Origin: Cupriavidus alkaliphilus
GTDB lineage: Bacteria > Pseudomonadota > Gammaproteobacteria > Burkholderiales > Burkholderiaceae
Direction: 5' to 3'
Length of the DNA stretch: 34,840 bases
Assembly (NCBI RefSeq): GCF_900094595.1
Contig: NZ_FMAD01000021.1
Span: forward strand, 1-34,840
Shown: positions 1 through 8,302 of the stretch, piece by piece
How the letters are laid out: each line of letters opens with the position of its first letter
Position numbering within the stretch: position 1 is the stretch's first letter
Program-made: the position numbers and the translations under genes
Notes under the pieces: generated by a model
Told to the model about the DNA's origin: nothing
Databases searched by the model: none
The model's input: only the letters and a program-made list of their open reading frames with translations

Positions 1-134
1 TAGTAGTCGGTGTGGCAGATGCCGGTGGCCTTCACTTCCACCAGCACTTCGCCGGCGCGCGGGCCGTCGAGGTCGACGTCTTCGATCGTCAGCGGCTTTC
101 CCGCACCCCAGGCAACTGCTGCACGTGTTTTCAT
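1..134 (-). CDS. frmA: S-(hydroxymethyl)glutathione dehydrogenase (class III alcohol dehydrogenase), N-terminal part only
   Basis: Only the first 44 codons lie in the window; the gene runs off the left edge. The visible protein starts MKTRAAVAWGAGKPLTIEDV and continues to KATGICHTDYY. This is the N-terminus of class III zinc alcohol dehydrogenases; the Cys in GICHTD is the first catalytic zinc ligand. The family oxidises S-hydroxymethylglutathione, formed from formaldehyde and glutathione, using NAD+. An AGGA lies about 9 nt before the ATG, supporting this start. A TATAGT -10 box (minus strand, 173-168) and a candidate regulator site lie just upstream. Beside a betaine demethylation cluster it most likely removes formaldehyde released by the demethylases; that role is inferred. 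The family is certain enough, but the C-terminal half cannot be inspected. Confidence 0.88.
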   Translation of the reverse strand, partial: MKTRAAVAWGAGKPLTIEDVDLDGPRAGEVLVEVKATGICHTDY

Positions 135-167
135 TGGTCGGTCCTGTCGATTGGTTCGTAGCGCGAG

Positions 168-228
168 ACTATAAGGCGGGCGGCGCCGATGGCGGGCCGG
201 CCGGCATGGATTTGTCCGAAATCCGACC
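168..228 (-). promoter_or_regulatory. Putative frmA promoter with upstream operator-like site
   Basis: On the minus strand GGTCGGATTTCGGACAAA (228-211) resembles the element upstream of the porin and fdhA. A TATAGT -10 box follows at 173-168, placing a start near 161 and a short leader to the ATG at 134. No good -35 hexamer is seen at 17 bp, consistent with an activator-dependent promoter. The spacing to the -10 (54 bp) is larger than at the other copies (36-37), so operator function is less certain here than the -10. Confidence 0.4.
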
Positions 229-249
229 CAGGTTGGCCGGTGGCCGCGA

Positions 250-1368
250 TCAGGCGTGGCTTGCATCCCCTTCTTCGCGTTCAGGCACGACGAGCGTGCA
301 GGGTGTGTCGCCATCGTCGTCCGCGGCGAAGGCGGATGCGGCGGGCGGCGCGCCCTTGTCGCGGTAGGTCGCGGGCGGCACGCCGTATTGCTTGCGGAAT
401 TCGCGCCCCAGGTGCGAGGCGTCGGCAAAGCCGCAGCTCAGCGCAATGTCGGCAACGCTGCGGTCGGAGCTGGTCAGCAGCCACGCGGCGGTGCGCAGTC
501 GCACCTGCCTGGCGAATACCTGCGGGCTCTTGCCGGTCTCGGCCTTGAACAGGCGCTCGAGCTGGCGGGCCGACAGGTCGAGCTTGCAGGCAAGTTCATC
601 CAGCGGCAATGCGCGCCCGACATGCTGCTCCATCAGCAGGATCGCGCGCTTGACCTTCGGGTGCGTGGCCGGCTCCAGCCCCGGCGGGTGCGGCTGCGGC
701 GCATTGCCCTTCTGCATCTCGCCGACCAGCAGGATCCGCAGCGCCTTCTGCACGGTGGCATGGTCGAAGTGGCGCAGCAGGATCGCCGCGGCGACGTCGA
801 TCGACGCGCGCCCGCCCGAGCAGGTGATGCGCCGGCGGTCGATCACGAACAGCCGGTCGGCGATCAGCAGGTCGGGATCGGCCGACGGGAAGCGCTCGAT
901 GAAATCCCAGTAGTGGAACCAGCTGACGCAGGCCCGGTGGCCGTCGAGCACGCCGGCACGCATCAGCGAGAAGACCCCGGTGCAGATCCCGACCAGGGTG
1001 GCGCCGCCGCCCGCGGCGCGGCGGATGAAGTCGAGCGTCTCGGGCCCTGCCTGCGGGCCCGAGTGGAGCAGCCCGCCCACGACCACCACGTAGTCGAACG
1101 GCTCGGCCTCATCGAAGGTCTCCCACGGCGCGACCTGGATCCCGCAGCTCGCGCGCACCGGCGCAAGTGTGTTGCCGATCACGCTCCAGACGCAGCGTAC
1201 CGGCTTGCTGTAGTCGCCGTCGTCCGCCGACAGCCGCAGCATGTCGACGAAGCCGGAAAACGCAGTCAGCGTGAAATTCGGCAGCAGCACGATGCCGAAG
1301 CGGAGGCGCCGGGGCGCCGGCGCGGCGACGGGAGAAATGGGAACGTCTGGGGTCATGGCGGCATTCAT
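250..1368 (-). CDS. GlxA-type transcriptional regulator A (DJ-1/PfpI-like domain plus AraC HTH)
   Basis: The 372-residue protein has an N-terminal class I glutamine-amidotransferase-like (DJ-1/PfpI) domain from about residue 22 to 200. It begins LRFGIVLLPNFTLTAFSGFVD and has a nucleophile-elbow-like GICTGVFSL. A C-terminal AraC-type double helix-turn-helix spans about residues 235-335, including LPLDELACKLDLSARQLERL and VADIALSCGFADASHLGREF. This architecture is shared by GbdR, SouR, CdhR and ArgR of pseudomonads, which respond to betaine, sarcosine, carnitine and arginine. It lies between frmA and the divergent sdaA-sox operon, so control of sarcosine or betaine genes is likely, but the ligand cannot be read from sequence. 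ATG at 1368 is used; an in-frame ATG at 1356 is an alternative, and neither has a strong Shine-Dalgarno. Regulators B and C resemble each other more than they resemble this protein. Confidence 0.85.
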   Translation of the reverse strand: MNAAMTPDVPISPVAAPAPRRLRFGIVLLPNFTLTAFSGFVDMLRLSADDGDYSKPVRCVWSVIGNTLAPVRASCGIQVAPWETFDEAEPFDYVVVVGGLLHSGPQAGPETLDFIRRAAGGGATLVGICTGVFSLMRAGVLDGHRACVSWFHYWDFIERFPSADPDLLIADRLFVIDRRRITCSGGRASIDVAAAILLRHFDHATVQKALRILLVGEMQKGNAPQPHPPGLEPATHPKVKRAILLMEQHVGRALPLDELACKLDLSARQLERLFKAETGKSPQVFARQVRLRTAAWLLTSSDRSVADIALSCGFADASHLGREFRKQYGVPPATYRDKGAPPAASAFAADDDGDTPCTLVVPEREEGDASHA

Positions 1369-1490
1369 CTTGACAGGCTCGCGCGGGACAGCGGATCCGG
1401 GTTAGCCCGGAGTCGACGGGCAGGGCAGGGCGTCCCGGCGCCGGAAAAGTGGTATGCGGACGACGCGTTCCGTCCCCCGCTAGAGTCGCC

Positions 1491-1532
1491 AGAGTCGCCG
1501 ATCCGCCCGCCGCCGACTTGCACAATTCCGAC
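1491..1532 (-). promoter_or_regulatory. Putative activator site and -10 box of regulator A
   Basis: On the minus strand GTCGGAATTGTGCAAG (1532-1517) is followed by GACTCT at 1496-1491, 36 bp from first base to first base. The porin and fdhA promoters have 37 and 36 bp between the same two elements. A second GACTCT follows at 1487-1482. No -35 hexamer is seen. The arrangement suggests the regulator gene belongs to the same regulon, possibly by autoregulation. A site here could also act on the divergent sdaA operon. Confidence 0.45.
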
Positions 1533-1555
1533 GCGAATCATCGCCAAAGCGAAAT

Positions 1556-1613
1556 CCCGGCCGGTAGGGCCGGGCCGCTGGCGCCGGCATCCCACGCCGA
1601 TGCCGGTTTTGTT
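1556..1613 (+). promoter_or_regulatory. Two hairpins in the sdaA leader, the second terminator-like
   Basis: The first hairpin pairs CCCGGCC (1556-1562) with GGCCGGG (1568-1574) around a 5-nt loop. The second pairs CCGGCATC (1584-1591) with GATGCCGG (1599-1606) around a 7-nt loop and is followed directly by TTTTGTT. That is the shape of a weak intrinsic terminator, 82 nt before the sdaA ATG. If the sdaA transcript starts upstream, this could be an attenuator. If it starts downstream, it may simply isolate the operon. No known riboswitch was recognised. Confidence 0.4.
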
Positions 1614-1688
1614 CTATCTGCAAATCCCGCGCTCTGCTGTACTGGCTCCCAACGAAAGCAACCCAGCACCCCGCAGAGAGGCAGTCAG

Positions 1689-3077
1689 ATGAATGTCAGC
1701 GTATTCGACCTGTTCAAGATCGGCATCGGACCCTCGAGTTCGCACACGGTCGGCCCGATGATCGCCGCGTGCCGCTTCGCATCCCACCTCGAGGATGCGA
1801 ACCTGCTCGGCTTCGTGCGCCGCGTGCGGGCGGAATTGTATGGCTCGCTCGGCGCGACCGGCAAGGGCCATGGCAGCGACAAGGCGGTGCTGCTGGGCCT
1901 GGAAGGCAGCCTGCCCGACCGCATCGACCCCGATTCGATCGAACCGCGCCTGGCGCAGATCCGCAAGGACAAGCGCATGCGGCTGCTCGGCAAGCACGAG
2001 ATCGGCTTCGATGAAAAGGAGCACCTCGGTTTCTACCGCCGCCTGATGAGCGGCACCGGCAGCATGGTGCATCCCAACGGCATGCGCTTCCAGGCGTTCG
2101 ACGAGCAGGGGCAGTTGCTGGTCGAGAAGGAGTATTACTCGGTCGGCGGCGGCTTCGTCGTCAACCGCGACGGCGACCGCGTCAACGGCGTGCGCTCGGC
2201 CGCGGAAGTGCCATACCCGTTCCGCACCGGCGCCGAGCTGATGCAGGCGTGCGGCGCCAGCGGGCTGTCGATCGCCGAACTGGTCTTGCGCAATGAATGC
2301 GCGCTGCGCCCGGCCGAGGAGGTGCGCGCCGGGCTGCTGGCGATCTGGCACGCGATGGCCGCCTGCGTCGAGCGCGGCTGCAAGGTCGAGGGAGAGCTGC
2401 CCGGGCCCATGCGCGTCAAGCGCCGCGCGGCGGAACTCAACCACCGGCTGCGAACGCGCTCCGAGGAATCGCTGCGCGATCCGCTGTCGATGCTCGACTG
2501 GGTCAACCTGTACGCGATGGCGGTCAACGAAGAGAACGCCGCGGGCGGGCGCGTGGTCACCGCGCCGACCAACGGCGCGGCCGGCGTGATTCCGGCGGTG
2601 CTCCACTACTACGTGAAGTTCGTGCCCGGCTCGAACGACGACGGCATCGTCGACTTCCTGCTGACCGCGGCCGCGATCGGCATGATCTACAAGGAGACCG
2701 CATCGATCTCCGGCGCCGAGGTCGGCTGCCAGGGCGAGGTCGGCGTGGCGTGCTCGATGGCCGCGGCCGCGCTCGCGGCGGTGATGGGCGGCACCCCCGA
2801 CCAGGTCGAGAACGCCGCCGAGATCGGCATGGAGCACAACCTCGGCATGACCTGCGACCCGGTCGGCGGGCTGGTGCAGATCCCGTGCATCGAGCGCAAT
2901 GCGATGGGCGCGATCAAGGCGCTCAACGCCTCGCGCATGGCGCTCAAGGGCGATGGCCAGCATTACGTGTCGCTCGACTCGGTGATCAAGACCATGCGCG
3001 AGACCGGCGCCGACATGAAGACGAAATACAAGGAGACGTCGCGCGGCGGCCTGGCCGTGAACGTCATTGAATGCTAA
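1689..3077 (+). CDS. sdaA: L-serine ammonia-lyase (L-serine dehydratase), iron-sulfur type
   Basis: The enzyme deaminates L-serine to pyruvate and ammonia. The 462-residue protein starts MNVSVFDLFKIGIGPSSSHT, the characteristic N-terminus of the single-chain bacterial [4Fe-4S] serine dehydratase. An N-terminal beta domain is followed by a C-terminal alpha domain carrying the cluster cysteines in GCQGEVG, TCDPVGG and IPCIERN. Length matches the family (about 455-460). The ATG at 1689 has AGAGAGG 7 nt upstream; the frame is open further upstream, but the SSSHT homology begins here. It is the first gene of a six-gene operon with soxBDAG (13-nt gap to soxB). Sarcosine-derived glycine becomes serine via GlyA, so this is the exit of betaine carbon to pyruvate. 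A leader hairpin may regulate it. Confidence 0.96.
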   Translation: MNVSVFDLFKIGIGPSSSHTVGPMIAACRFASHLEDANLLGFVRRVRAELYGSLGATGKGHGSDKAVLLGLEGSLPDRIDPDSIEPRLAQIRKDKRMRLLGKHEIGFDEKEHLGFYRRLMSGTGSMVHPNGMRFQAFDEQGQLLVEKEYYSVGGGFVVNRDGDRVNGVRSAAEVPYPFRTGAELMQACGASGLSIAELVLRNECALRPAEEVRAGLLAIWHAMAACVERGCKVEGELPGPMRVKRRAAELNHRLRTRSEESLRDPLSMLDWVNLYAMAVNEENAAGGRVVTAPTNGAAGVIPAVLHYYVKFVPGSNDDGIVDFLLTAAAIGMIYKETASISGAEVGCQGEVGVACSMAAAALAAVMGGTPDQVENAAEIGMEHNLGMTCDPVGGLVQIPCIERNAMGAIKALNASRMALKGDGQHYVSLDSVIKTMRETGADMKTKYKETSRGGLAVNVIEC

Positions 3078-3090
3078 GGGAGTGTCGGAA

Positions 3091-4335
3091 ATGAGCCGCT
3101 ATTCAATCTTCAGCCTGTTTCGCAACGGGCTGTCGTACCACGAGAACTGGGAGAAGCAGTGGAGAAGCCCCGAGCCCAGGCGCGAGTATGACGTGGTCAT
3201 CGTCGGCGGGGGCGGGCACGGCCTGGCGACCGCGTACTACCTGGCGAAGGAACACGGCATCACCAACGTGGCGGTGCTGGAGAAAGGATGGATCGGCGGC
3301 GGCAATACCGCGCGCAACACCACCATCGTGCGCTCCAACTACCTGTGGGACGAGTCCGCGGCGCTCTACGAAAAGGCGATGAAGCTGTGGGAGGGTCTGT
3401 CGCAGGACCTGAACTACAACGTCATGTTCAGCCAGCGCGGCGTGATGAACCTGGCGCACACGCTGCAGGACGTGCGCGACACCGAGCGGCGCGTGAACGC
3501 CAACCGCCTCAACGGTGTCGATGCCGAGTTCCTGACGCCGGCGCAGGTCAAGGAGATCGAGCCCACCATCAACCTGAACAGCCGCTACCCGGTGCTGGGC
3601 GCGTCGATCCAGCGCCGCGCCGGGGTGGCCCGCCACGATGCCGTGGCCTGGGGCTTCGCCCGCGGCGCCGACCGCGCCGGCGTCGACATCATCCAGAACT
3701 GCCAGGTCACCGGCATCCGCCGCGATGGCGGCGCGGTGGTCGGCGTCGACACGGTGAAGGGCTTCATCAAGGCAAAGAAGGTCGCGGTGGTGGCGGCCGG
3801 CAACACCACCACGCTGGCCGACATGGCGGGCATCCGCCTGCCGCTGGAAAGCCACCCGTTGCAGGCGCTGGTGTCGGAACCGATCAAGCCGGTGGTCAAC
3901 TCGGTGATCATGTCCAATGCGGTGCACGCCTATATCAGCCAGTCCGACAAGGGCGACCTGGTGATCGGCGCGGGCATCGACCAGTACACCGGCTTCGGCC
4001 AGCGCGGCAGCTTCCAGGTCATCGAAGGCACGCTGCAGGCCATCGTCGAGATGTTCCCGGTGTTCTCGCGGGTGCGCATGAACCGCCAGTGGGGCGGCAT
4101 CGTCGACACCTCGCCGGACGCGTGCCCGATCATCAGCAAGACCGACGTGAAGGGGCTGTATTTCAACTGCGGCTGGGGTACCGGCGGGTTCAAGGCGACG
4201 CCCGGCTCGGGCTGGGCCTACGCGCACACCATCGCGCGCGACCAGCCGCATGCGCTGAACGCCCCGTTTTCTCTGGACCGCTTCTATACCGGCCACCTGA
4301 TCGACGAGCACGGCGCTGCTGCCGTCGCGCACTGA
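3091..4335 (+). CDS. soxB: Sarcosine oxidase, beta subunit
   Basis: This is the catalytic FAD subunit of heterotetrameric sarcosine oxidase, which oxidatively demethylates sarcosine to glycine. The 414-residue protein begins MSRYSIFSLFRNGLSYHENW. It has an FAD-binding Rossmann motif near residues 33-60 (YDVVIVGGGGHGLATAYYLA) and a GNTARNTTIVRSNYLW segment. The ARHDAVAWG motif (His182) corresponds to the region where the family attaches FMN covalently. The C-terminal FNCGWGTGGFKATPGSG is the flavin-site motif of the DAO/sarcosine oxidase family. The ATG at 3091 has AAGGGA at 3076-3081; an in-frame ATG at 3067, inside the end of sdaA, is less likely. It sits 13 nt after sdaA and 19 nt before soxD. 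Confidence 0.97.
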   Translation: MSRYSIFSLFRNGLSYHENWEKQWRSPEPRREYDVVIVGGGGHGLATAYYLAKEHGITNVAVLEKGWIGGGNTARNTTIVRSNYLWDESAALYEKAMKLWEGLSQDLNYNVMFSQRGVMNLAHTLQDVRDTERRVNANRLNGVDAEFLTPAQVKEIEPTINLNSRYPVLGASIQRRAGVARHDAVAWGFARGADRAGVDIIQNCQVTGIRRDGGAVVGVDTVKGFIKAKKVAVVAAGNTTTLADMAGIRLPLESHPLQALVSEPIKPVVNSVIMSNAVHAYISQSDKGDLVIGAGIDQYTGFGQRGSFQVIEGTLQAIVEMFPVFSRVRMNRQWGGIVDTSPDACPIISKTDVKGLYFNCGWGTGGFKATPGSGWAYAHTIARDQPHALNAPFSLDRFYTGHLIDEHGAAAVAH

Positions 4336-4354
4336 ACCCAAGCAGGAGAACGAC

Positions 4355-4651
4355 ATGCTGCTGATCCAATGTCCATGGTGCGGCCCGCGCGCCGAATCCG
4401 AATTCTCGTGCGGCGGCGAGGCTGACATCGCGCGCCCGCTGGAGACCGACAAGCTGTCCGACCGCGAATGGGGCGACTACCTGTTCATGCGCACCAACAC
4501 CCGCGGCATGCACCGCGAGCAGTGGCTGCACGCACAGGGCTGCCGGCGCTGGTTCAAGGCCGAGCGCGACACCGTCACCTATGACATCAAGGGCTACGAG
4601 ACCTTCGGCCAGCCCGCCGCCAACGCACCGCAGGGAAGGGGCAAGCAATGA
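4355..4651 (+). CDS. soxD: Sarcosine oxidase, delta subunit (zinc-binding)
   Basis: This 98-residue subunit of heterotetrameric sarcosine oxidase begins MLLIQCPWCGPRAESEFSCG. It retains the four residues that bind structural zinc in solved family members: Cys6, Cys9, His59 and Cys63 (QWLHAQGCRRWF). The delta subunit bridges the alpha and beta chains rather than catalysing. Length is typical. The ATG follows AGGAGA at 4343-4348. The stop overlaps the soxA start (ATGA at 4648-4651), consistent with translational coupling. Confidence 0.96.
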   Translation: MLLIQCPWCGPRAESEFSCGGEADIARPLETDKLSDREWGDYLFMRTNTRGMHREQWLHAQGCRRWFKAERDTVTYDIKGYETFGQPAANAPQGRGKQ

Positions 4652-7600
4652 GCCAGAAACACCGTCTCGGCACCGGCGGCCGCATCAATCGCGGCAAGCC
4701 GCTGTCCTTTACCTTCAACGGGCGCGTGTACCAGGGCTTCCAGGGCGACACGCTGGCCTCGGCGCTGCTTGCCAACGGCGTGCGCTTCGTCGCGCGCAGC
4801 TTCAAGTACCATCGCCCGCGCGGCATCATGACCGCCGACGTGGCCGAGCCGAACGCGGTGGTACAGCTGGAGGGCGGCGCCTACACGGTGCCGAACGCGC
4901 GCGCGACCGAGATCGAGCTGTACCAGGGACTGGTCGCGACCAGCGTGAACGCCGAGCCCGACCTGGAGCGCGACCGCATGGCGGTCAACCAGAAGTTCGC
5001 GCGCTTCATGCCCGCCGGCTTCTACTACAAGACCTTCATGTGGCCGCGCAAGATGTGGCCCCGCTACGAGGAGAAGATCCGCGCGGCGGCCGGCCTGGGC
5101 AAGGCGCCGACGACGCTTGACGCCGACCGCTACGACAAGTGCTACGCGCACTGCGACGTGCTGGTGGTCGGCGGCGGCCCCACCGGCCTGGCCGCGGCGC
5201 ATGCGGCGGCGGTGACGGGGGCGCGCGTGATCCTGGTCGACGACCAGTGCGAACTCGGCGGCAGCCTGCTGTCCGCGCGCGCCGACATCAACGGCAAGCC
5301 GGCGCTGCAGTGGGTCGCCGAGACCGAGGCGAAGCTGCGCAAGCTGCCGGACGTGACGATCCTGTCGCGCAGCAATGCCTTTGGCTACCAGGACCATAAC
5401 CTGGTCACCGTCACGCAGCGCCTGACCGACCACCTGTCGGTCTCGATGCGCCACGGCTCGCGCGAGCTGCTGTGGAAAATCCGCGCCAAACGGGTGATCC
5501 TCGCGACCGGCGCGCACGAGCGTCCGATCGTGTTCGGCAACAACGACCTGCCGGGGGTGATGATGGCCTCGGCGGTGTCGGCCTACATCCACCGCTACAG
5601 CGTGCTGCCGGGACGCGAGGCCGTGGTGTTCACCAATAACGACCGCGGCTACCAGGCGGCGCTGGACCTGAAGGCGTGCGGCGCCAGGGTGACTGTGGTC
5701 GATCCGCGCGCCACCACCGCCGGGGCGCTGCCCGCGGCGGCCAGGCGGCAGGGCGTGGCGGTGATGAACGGCGCGGTGGTGGTGGCCGCCGCCGGCAAGA
5801 CGCACGTCAACTCGGTCAGCGTCGCATCCTATGCCAACGGCGCGGTCGGCGCCAAGGTGTCGAAGATCGCCTGCGACCTGGTCGCGATGTCGGGCGGCCT
5901 GAGCCCGGTGCTGCACCTGTTCGCGCAATCGGGCGGCAAGGCGCAGTGGAGCGACGACAAGACCTGCTTCGTGCCGGGCAAGTCGATGCAGGCCGAGTGC
6001 AGCGTCGGCGCGGCCGCGGGCGAATTCAACCTGGCGCTGGCGCTGCCGCTGGCGCTGGAAGCCGGCACCGAGGCGGCCAGGGCCGCCGGCTTCATCACGG
6101 CCAAGCGGCCGCCGGCGCCGAAGGTCAGCGCCGTTGCCGAAGGCCCGTTGCTGCCGCTGTGGCTGGTGGGCAGCCGCGAGGCCGCCGCGCGCGGGCCCAA
6201 GCAGTTCGTCGATTTCCAGAACGACGTCGCGGCTGCCGACATCCTGCTGGCGGCGCGCGAAGGCTTCGAGTCGGTCGAGCACGTCAAGCGCTATACCGCG
6301 ATGGGCTTCGGCACCGACCAGGGCAAGCTCGGCAACATCAACGGCATGGCGATCCTGGCGCAGGCGCTGGGCAAGTCGATTCCCGAGACCGGCACCACCA
6401 CGTTCCGGCCCAACTACACGCCGGTCACGTTCGGCACCTTCGCCGGGCGCGAGATCGGCGACTTCCTCGACCCGGTGCGCAAGACCTGCGTGCACGAATG
6501 GCACGTCGCCAACGGCGCCTTGTTCGAGGACGTCGGCAACTGGAAGCGCCCCTGGTATTTTCCGAAGCGGGGCGAGGACCTGCACGCCGCGGTCAAGCGC
6601 GAATGCCTGGCCGTGCGCAACAGCGTGGGCATCCTCGATGCGTCGACGCTGGGCAAGATCGACATCCAGGGCCCGGACGCGGTCACGCTGCTGAACTGGA
6701 TGTACACCAACCCCTGGGGCAAGCTCGAGGTCGGCAAGTGCCGCTACGGCCTGATGCTCGACGAGAACGGCATGGTGTTCGACGACGGCGTGACCGTGCG
6801 CCTGGGCGAGCAGCATTTCATGATGACCACCACCACCGGGGGCGCCGCGCGCGTGCTGACCTGGATGGAGCGCTGGCTGCAGACCGAGTGGCCGGACCTG
6901 AAGGTGCGCCTGTCGTCGGTGACCGACCACTGGGCCACCTTCGCCGTGGTGGGGCCGAACAGCCGCAAGGTGCTGCGGAAGGTCTGCGCCGACATCGACT
7001 TCGCCAACGCGGCGTTCCCGTTCATGAGCTACCGCAACGGCACCGTGGCGGGCGCCAGGGCGCGCGTGATGCGCATCAGCTTCTCGGGCGAGCTGGCCTA
7101 CGAGGTCAACGTGCCGGCCAACGCCGGGCGTGCGGTGTGGGAGGCGCTGATGGCCGCCGGCGCCGAGTTCGACATCACGCCGTACGGCACCGAGACCATG
7201 CACGTGCTGCGTGCCGAGAAGGGCTACATCATCGTCGGCCAGGACACCGACGGCTCGATCACGCCGTATGACCTCGGCATGGGCGGGCTGGTGGCAAAGT
7301 CGAAGGACTTCCTCGGCAAGCGCTCGCTGACGCGCTCGGACACGGCCAAGGAAGGGCGCAAGCAGTTCGTCGGCCTGCTGACCGACGACGCCCAGTTCGT
7401 GCTGCCCGAGGGCGCGCAGATCGTCGCGCCGCAGACGCGCGTGTCGACCACCGAGCCGACGCCGATGATCGGCCACGTGACCTCGAGCTACTACAGCCCG
7501 ATCCTGCAGCGCTCGATCGCGCTTGCCGTGGTCAAGGGCGGGCTGGGCAAGATGGGCGAGAGCGTCGCGATCCCGCTGGCCGATGGCCGCCGCGTGAGCG

Positions 7601-7659
7601 CGAAGATTTCCAGCCCGGTTTTCTACGATAGCGAAGGAGTGCGCCAGAATGTGGAATGA
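4648..7659 (+). CDS. soxA: Sarcosine oxidase, alpha subunit
   Basis: The 1003-residue large subunit binds NAD+ and tetrahydrofolate and channels the methyl carbon from sarcosine into 5,10-methylene-THF; without folate, formaldehyde is released. Residues about 15-100 form a ferredoxin-like N-terminal domain (KPLSFTFNGRVYQGFQGDT). A Rossmann domain begins near residue 168 (CDVLVVGGGPTGLAAAHAAA). The C-terminal 400 residues form a GcvT-like aminomethyltransferase domain, with HEWHVANGALFEDVGNWKRP near residue 615 and GELAYEVNVPANAGRAVWEA near 815. Length matches the family (about 965-1005). It starts inside the soxD stop and overlaps soxG by 11 nt. No frameshift is seen. Confidence 0.97.
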   Translation: MSQKHRLGTGGRINRGKPLSFTFNGRVYQGFQGDTLASALLANGVRFVARSFKYHRPRGIMTADVAEPNAVVQLEGGAYTVPNARATEIELYQGLVATSVNAEPDLERDRMAVNQKFARFMPAGFYYKTFMWPRKMWPRYEEKIRAAAGLGKAPTTLDADRYDKCYAHCDVLVVGGGPTGLAAAHAAAVTGARVILVDDQCELGGSLLSARADINGKPALQWVAETEAKLRKLPDVTILSRSNAFGYQDHNLVTVTQRLTDHLSVSMRHGSRELLWKIRAKRVILATGAHERPIVFGNNDLPGVMMASAVSAYIHRYSVLPGREAVVFTNNDRGYQAALDLKACGARVTVVDPRATTAGALPAAARRQGVAVMNGAVVVAAAGKTHVNSVSVASYANGAVGAKVSKIACDLVAMSGGLSPVLHLFAQSGGKAQWSDDKTCFVPGKSMQAECSVGAAAGEFNLALALPLALEAGTEAARAAGFITAKRPPAPKVSAVAEGPLLPLWLVGSREAAARGPKQFVDFQNDVAAADILLAAREGFESVEHVKRYTAMGFGTDQGKLGNINGMAILAQALGKSIPETGTTTFRPNYTPVTFGTFAGREIGDFLDPVRKTCVHEWHVANGALFEDVGNWKRPWYFPKRGEDLHAAVKRECLAVRNSVGILDASTLGKIDIQGPDAVTLLNWMYTNPWGKLEVGKCRYGLMLDENGMVFDDGVTVRLGEQHFMMTTTTGGAARVLTWMERWLQTEWPDLKVRLSSVTDHWATFAVVGPNSRKVLRKVCADIDFANAAFPFMSYRNGTVAGARARVMRISFSGELAYEVNVPANAGRAVWEALMAAGAEFDITPYGTETMHVLRAEKGYIIVGQDTDGSITPYDLGMGGLVAKSKDFLGKRSLTRSDTAKEGRKQFVGLLTDDAQFVLPEGAQIVAPQTRVSTTEPTPMIGHVTSSYYSPILQRSIALAVVKGGLGKMGESVAIPLADGRRVSAKISSPVFYDSEGVRQNVE

Positions 7660-8302
7660 ACAAGGCATTGCTACCGCACTGGCCGATGCGCCGGTGCCGA
7701 ACGCCCGCACGCGCGACGTGCGCCTGGAGTCGCCGCTGGTCGGCGCCGCCGGCCTGCTGGAAGCGCCGCACCTGCGCGGCTCGATGTACTTCACGGTGCG
7801 CGAGCGGCAGTTCCTCGACCTGGTGATGGTGCGCGGCGAGCTGGCCGATGCCGCCTTCGTCGACGGCTTCGAGGGCGTGGTGGGCTGCTGTCCGCCGGCC
7901 GCGCCCAACACGGTCGCGCGCAGCGCCGCCTACGACGTGCTGTGGCTGGGCCCGGACGAATGGCTGGTGCGCTCCAGCGCGCCGGTGACGGCCGGCGTGC
8001 TGGAGGGCAAGCTGGCGCCGGCCATCGCCGGCTCGTACTCCGCCGCGGTCGATGTCGGCAGTGGCTATACGGTGGTCGAGATCAGCGGCGACCGCGTGCG
8101 CGACGTGCTGGCGCGGGGCTGCCCGCTCGACCTGCATCCGCGTGTGTTCGGCGCGGGGCAATGCGCGCAGAGCCATTACTTCAAGGCGCCCGTCATCCTG
8201 CTGCCGACCGGCGACGACCGCTACGAGATCGTGGTGCGCCGCAGTTTCGCTGACTACTTCTGCCGCATCCTGCTCGACGCGGCGACGCCGCTGCTGTCAT
8301 GA
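7649..8302 (+). CDS. soxG: Sarcosine oxidase, gamma subunit
   Basis: The 217-residue protein begins MWNEQGIATALADAPVPNAR. It has the weakly conserved gamma-subunit fold related to GcvT C-terminal regions, with motifs such as YDVLWLGPDEWLVRS near residue 94 and the C-terminal RRSFADYFCRILLDAA. The gamma subunit is structural in heterotetrameric sarcosine oxidase. The ATG lies within the last codons of soxA (11-nt overlap) and is preceded by GAAGGAG. The stop overlaps the next gene by 4 nt, so the operon continues without a break. Primary sequence alone would be a moderate match; position after soxBDA makes the call secure. Confidence 0.93.
   Translation: MWNEQGIATALADAPVPNARTRDVRLESPLVGAAGLLEAPHLRGSMYFTVRERQFLDLVMVRGELADAAFVDGFEGVVGCCPPAAPNTVARSAAYDVLWLGPDEWLVRSSAPVTAGVLEGKLAPAIAGSYSAAVDVGSGYTVVEISGDRVRDVLARGCPLDLHPRVFGAGQCAQSHYFKAPVILLPTGDDRYEIVVRRSFADYFCRILLDAATPLLS

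Larger units (their letters stand above)
1369..1688. other. Divergent intergenic region between regulator A and sdaA
   Basis: These 320 bp hold no convincing gene. They contain an operator-like element at 1516-1534 and a direct repeat of AGAGTCGCC at 1482-1499. The repeat reads GACTCT twice on the minus strand and could provide the -10 for regulator A. Two hairpins on the sdaA side are described separately. No clear sigma70 promoter for sdaA was found by eye. Confidence 0.6.

Noticed and set aside
4594..7911. Very long open frame (over 1000 codons) on the minus strand opposite soxA
   Set aside because: It is a composition artefact of GC-rich coding DNA: low-complexity Arg/His/Ala sequence, no ribosome site, and soxA on the other strand has clear domains.
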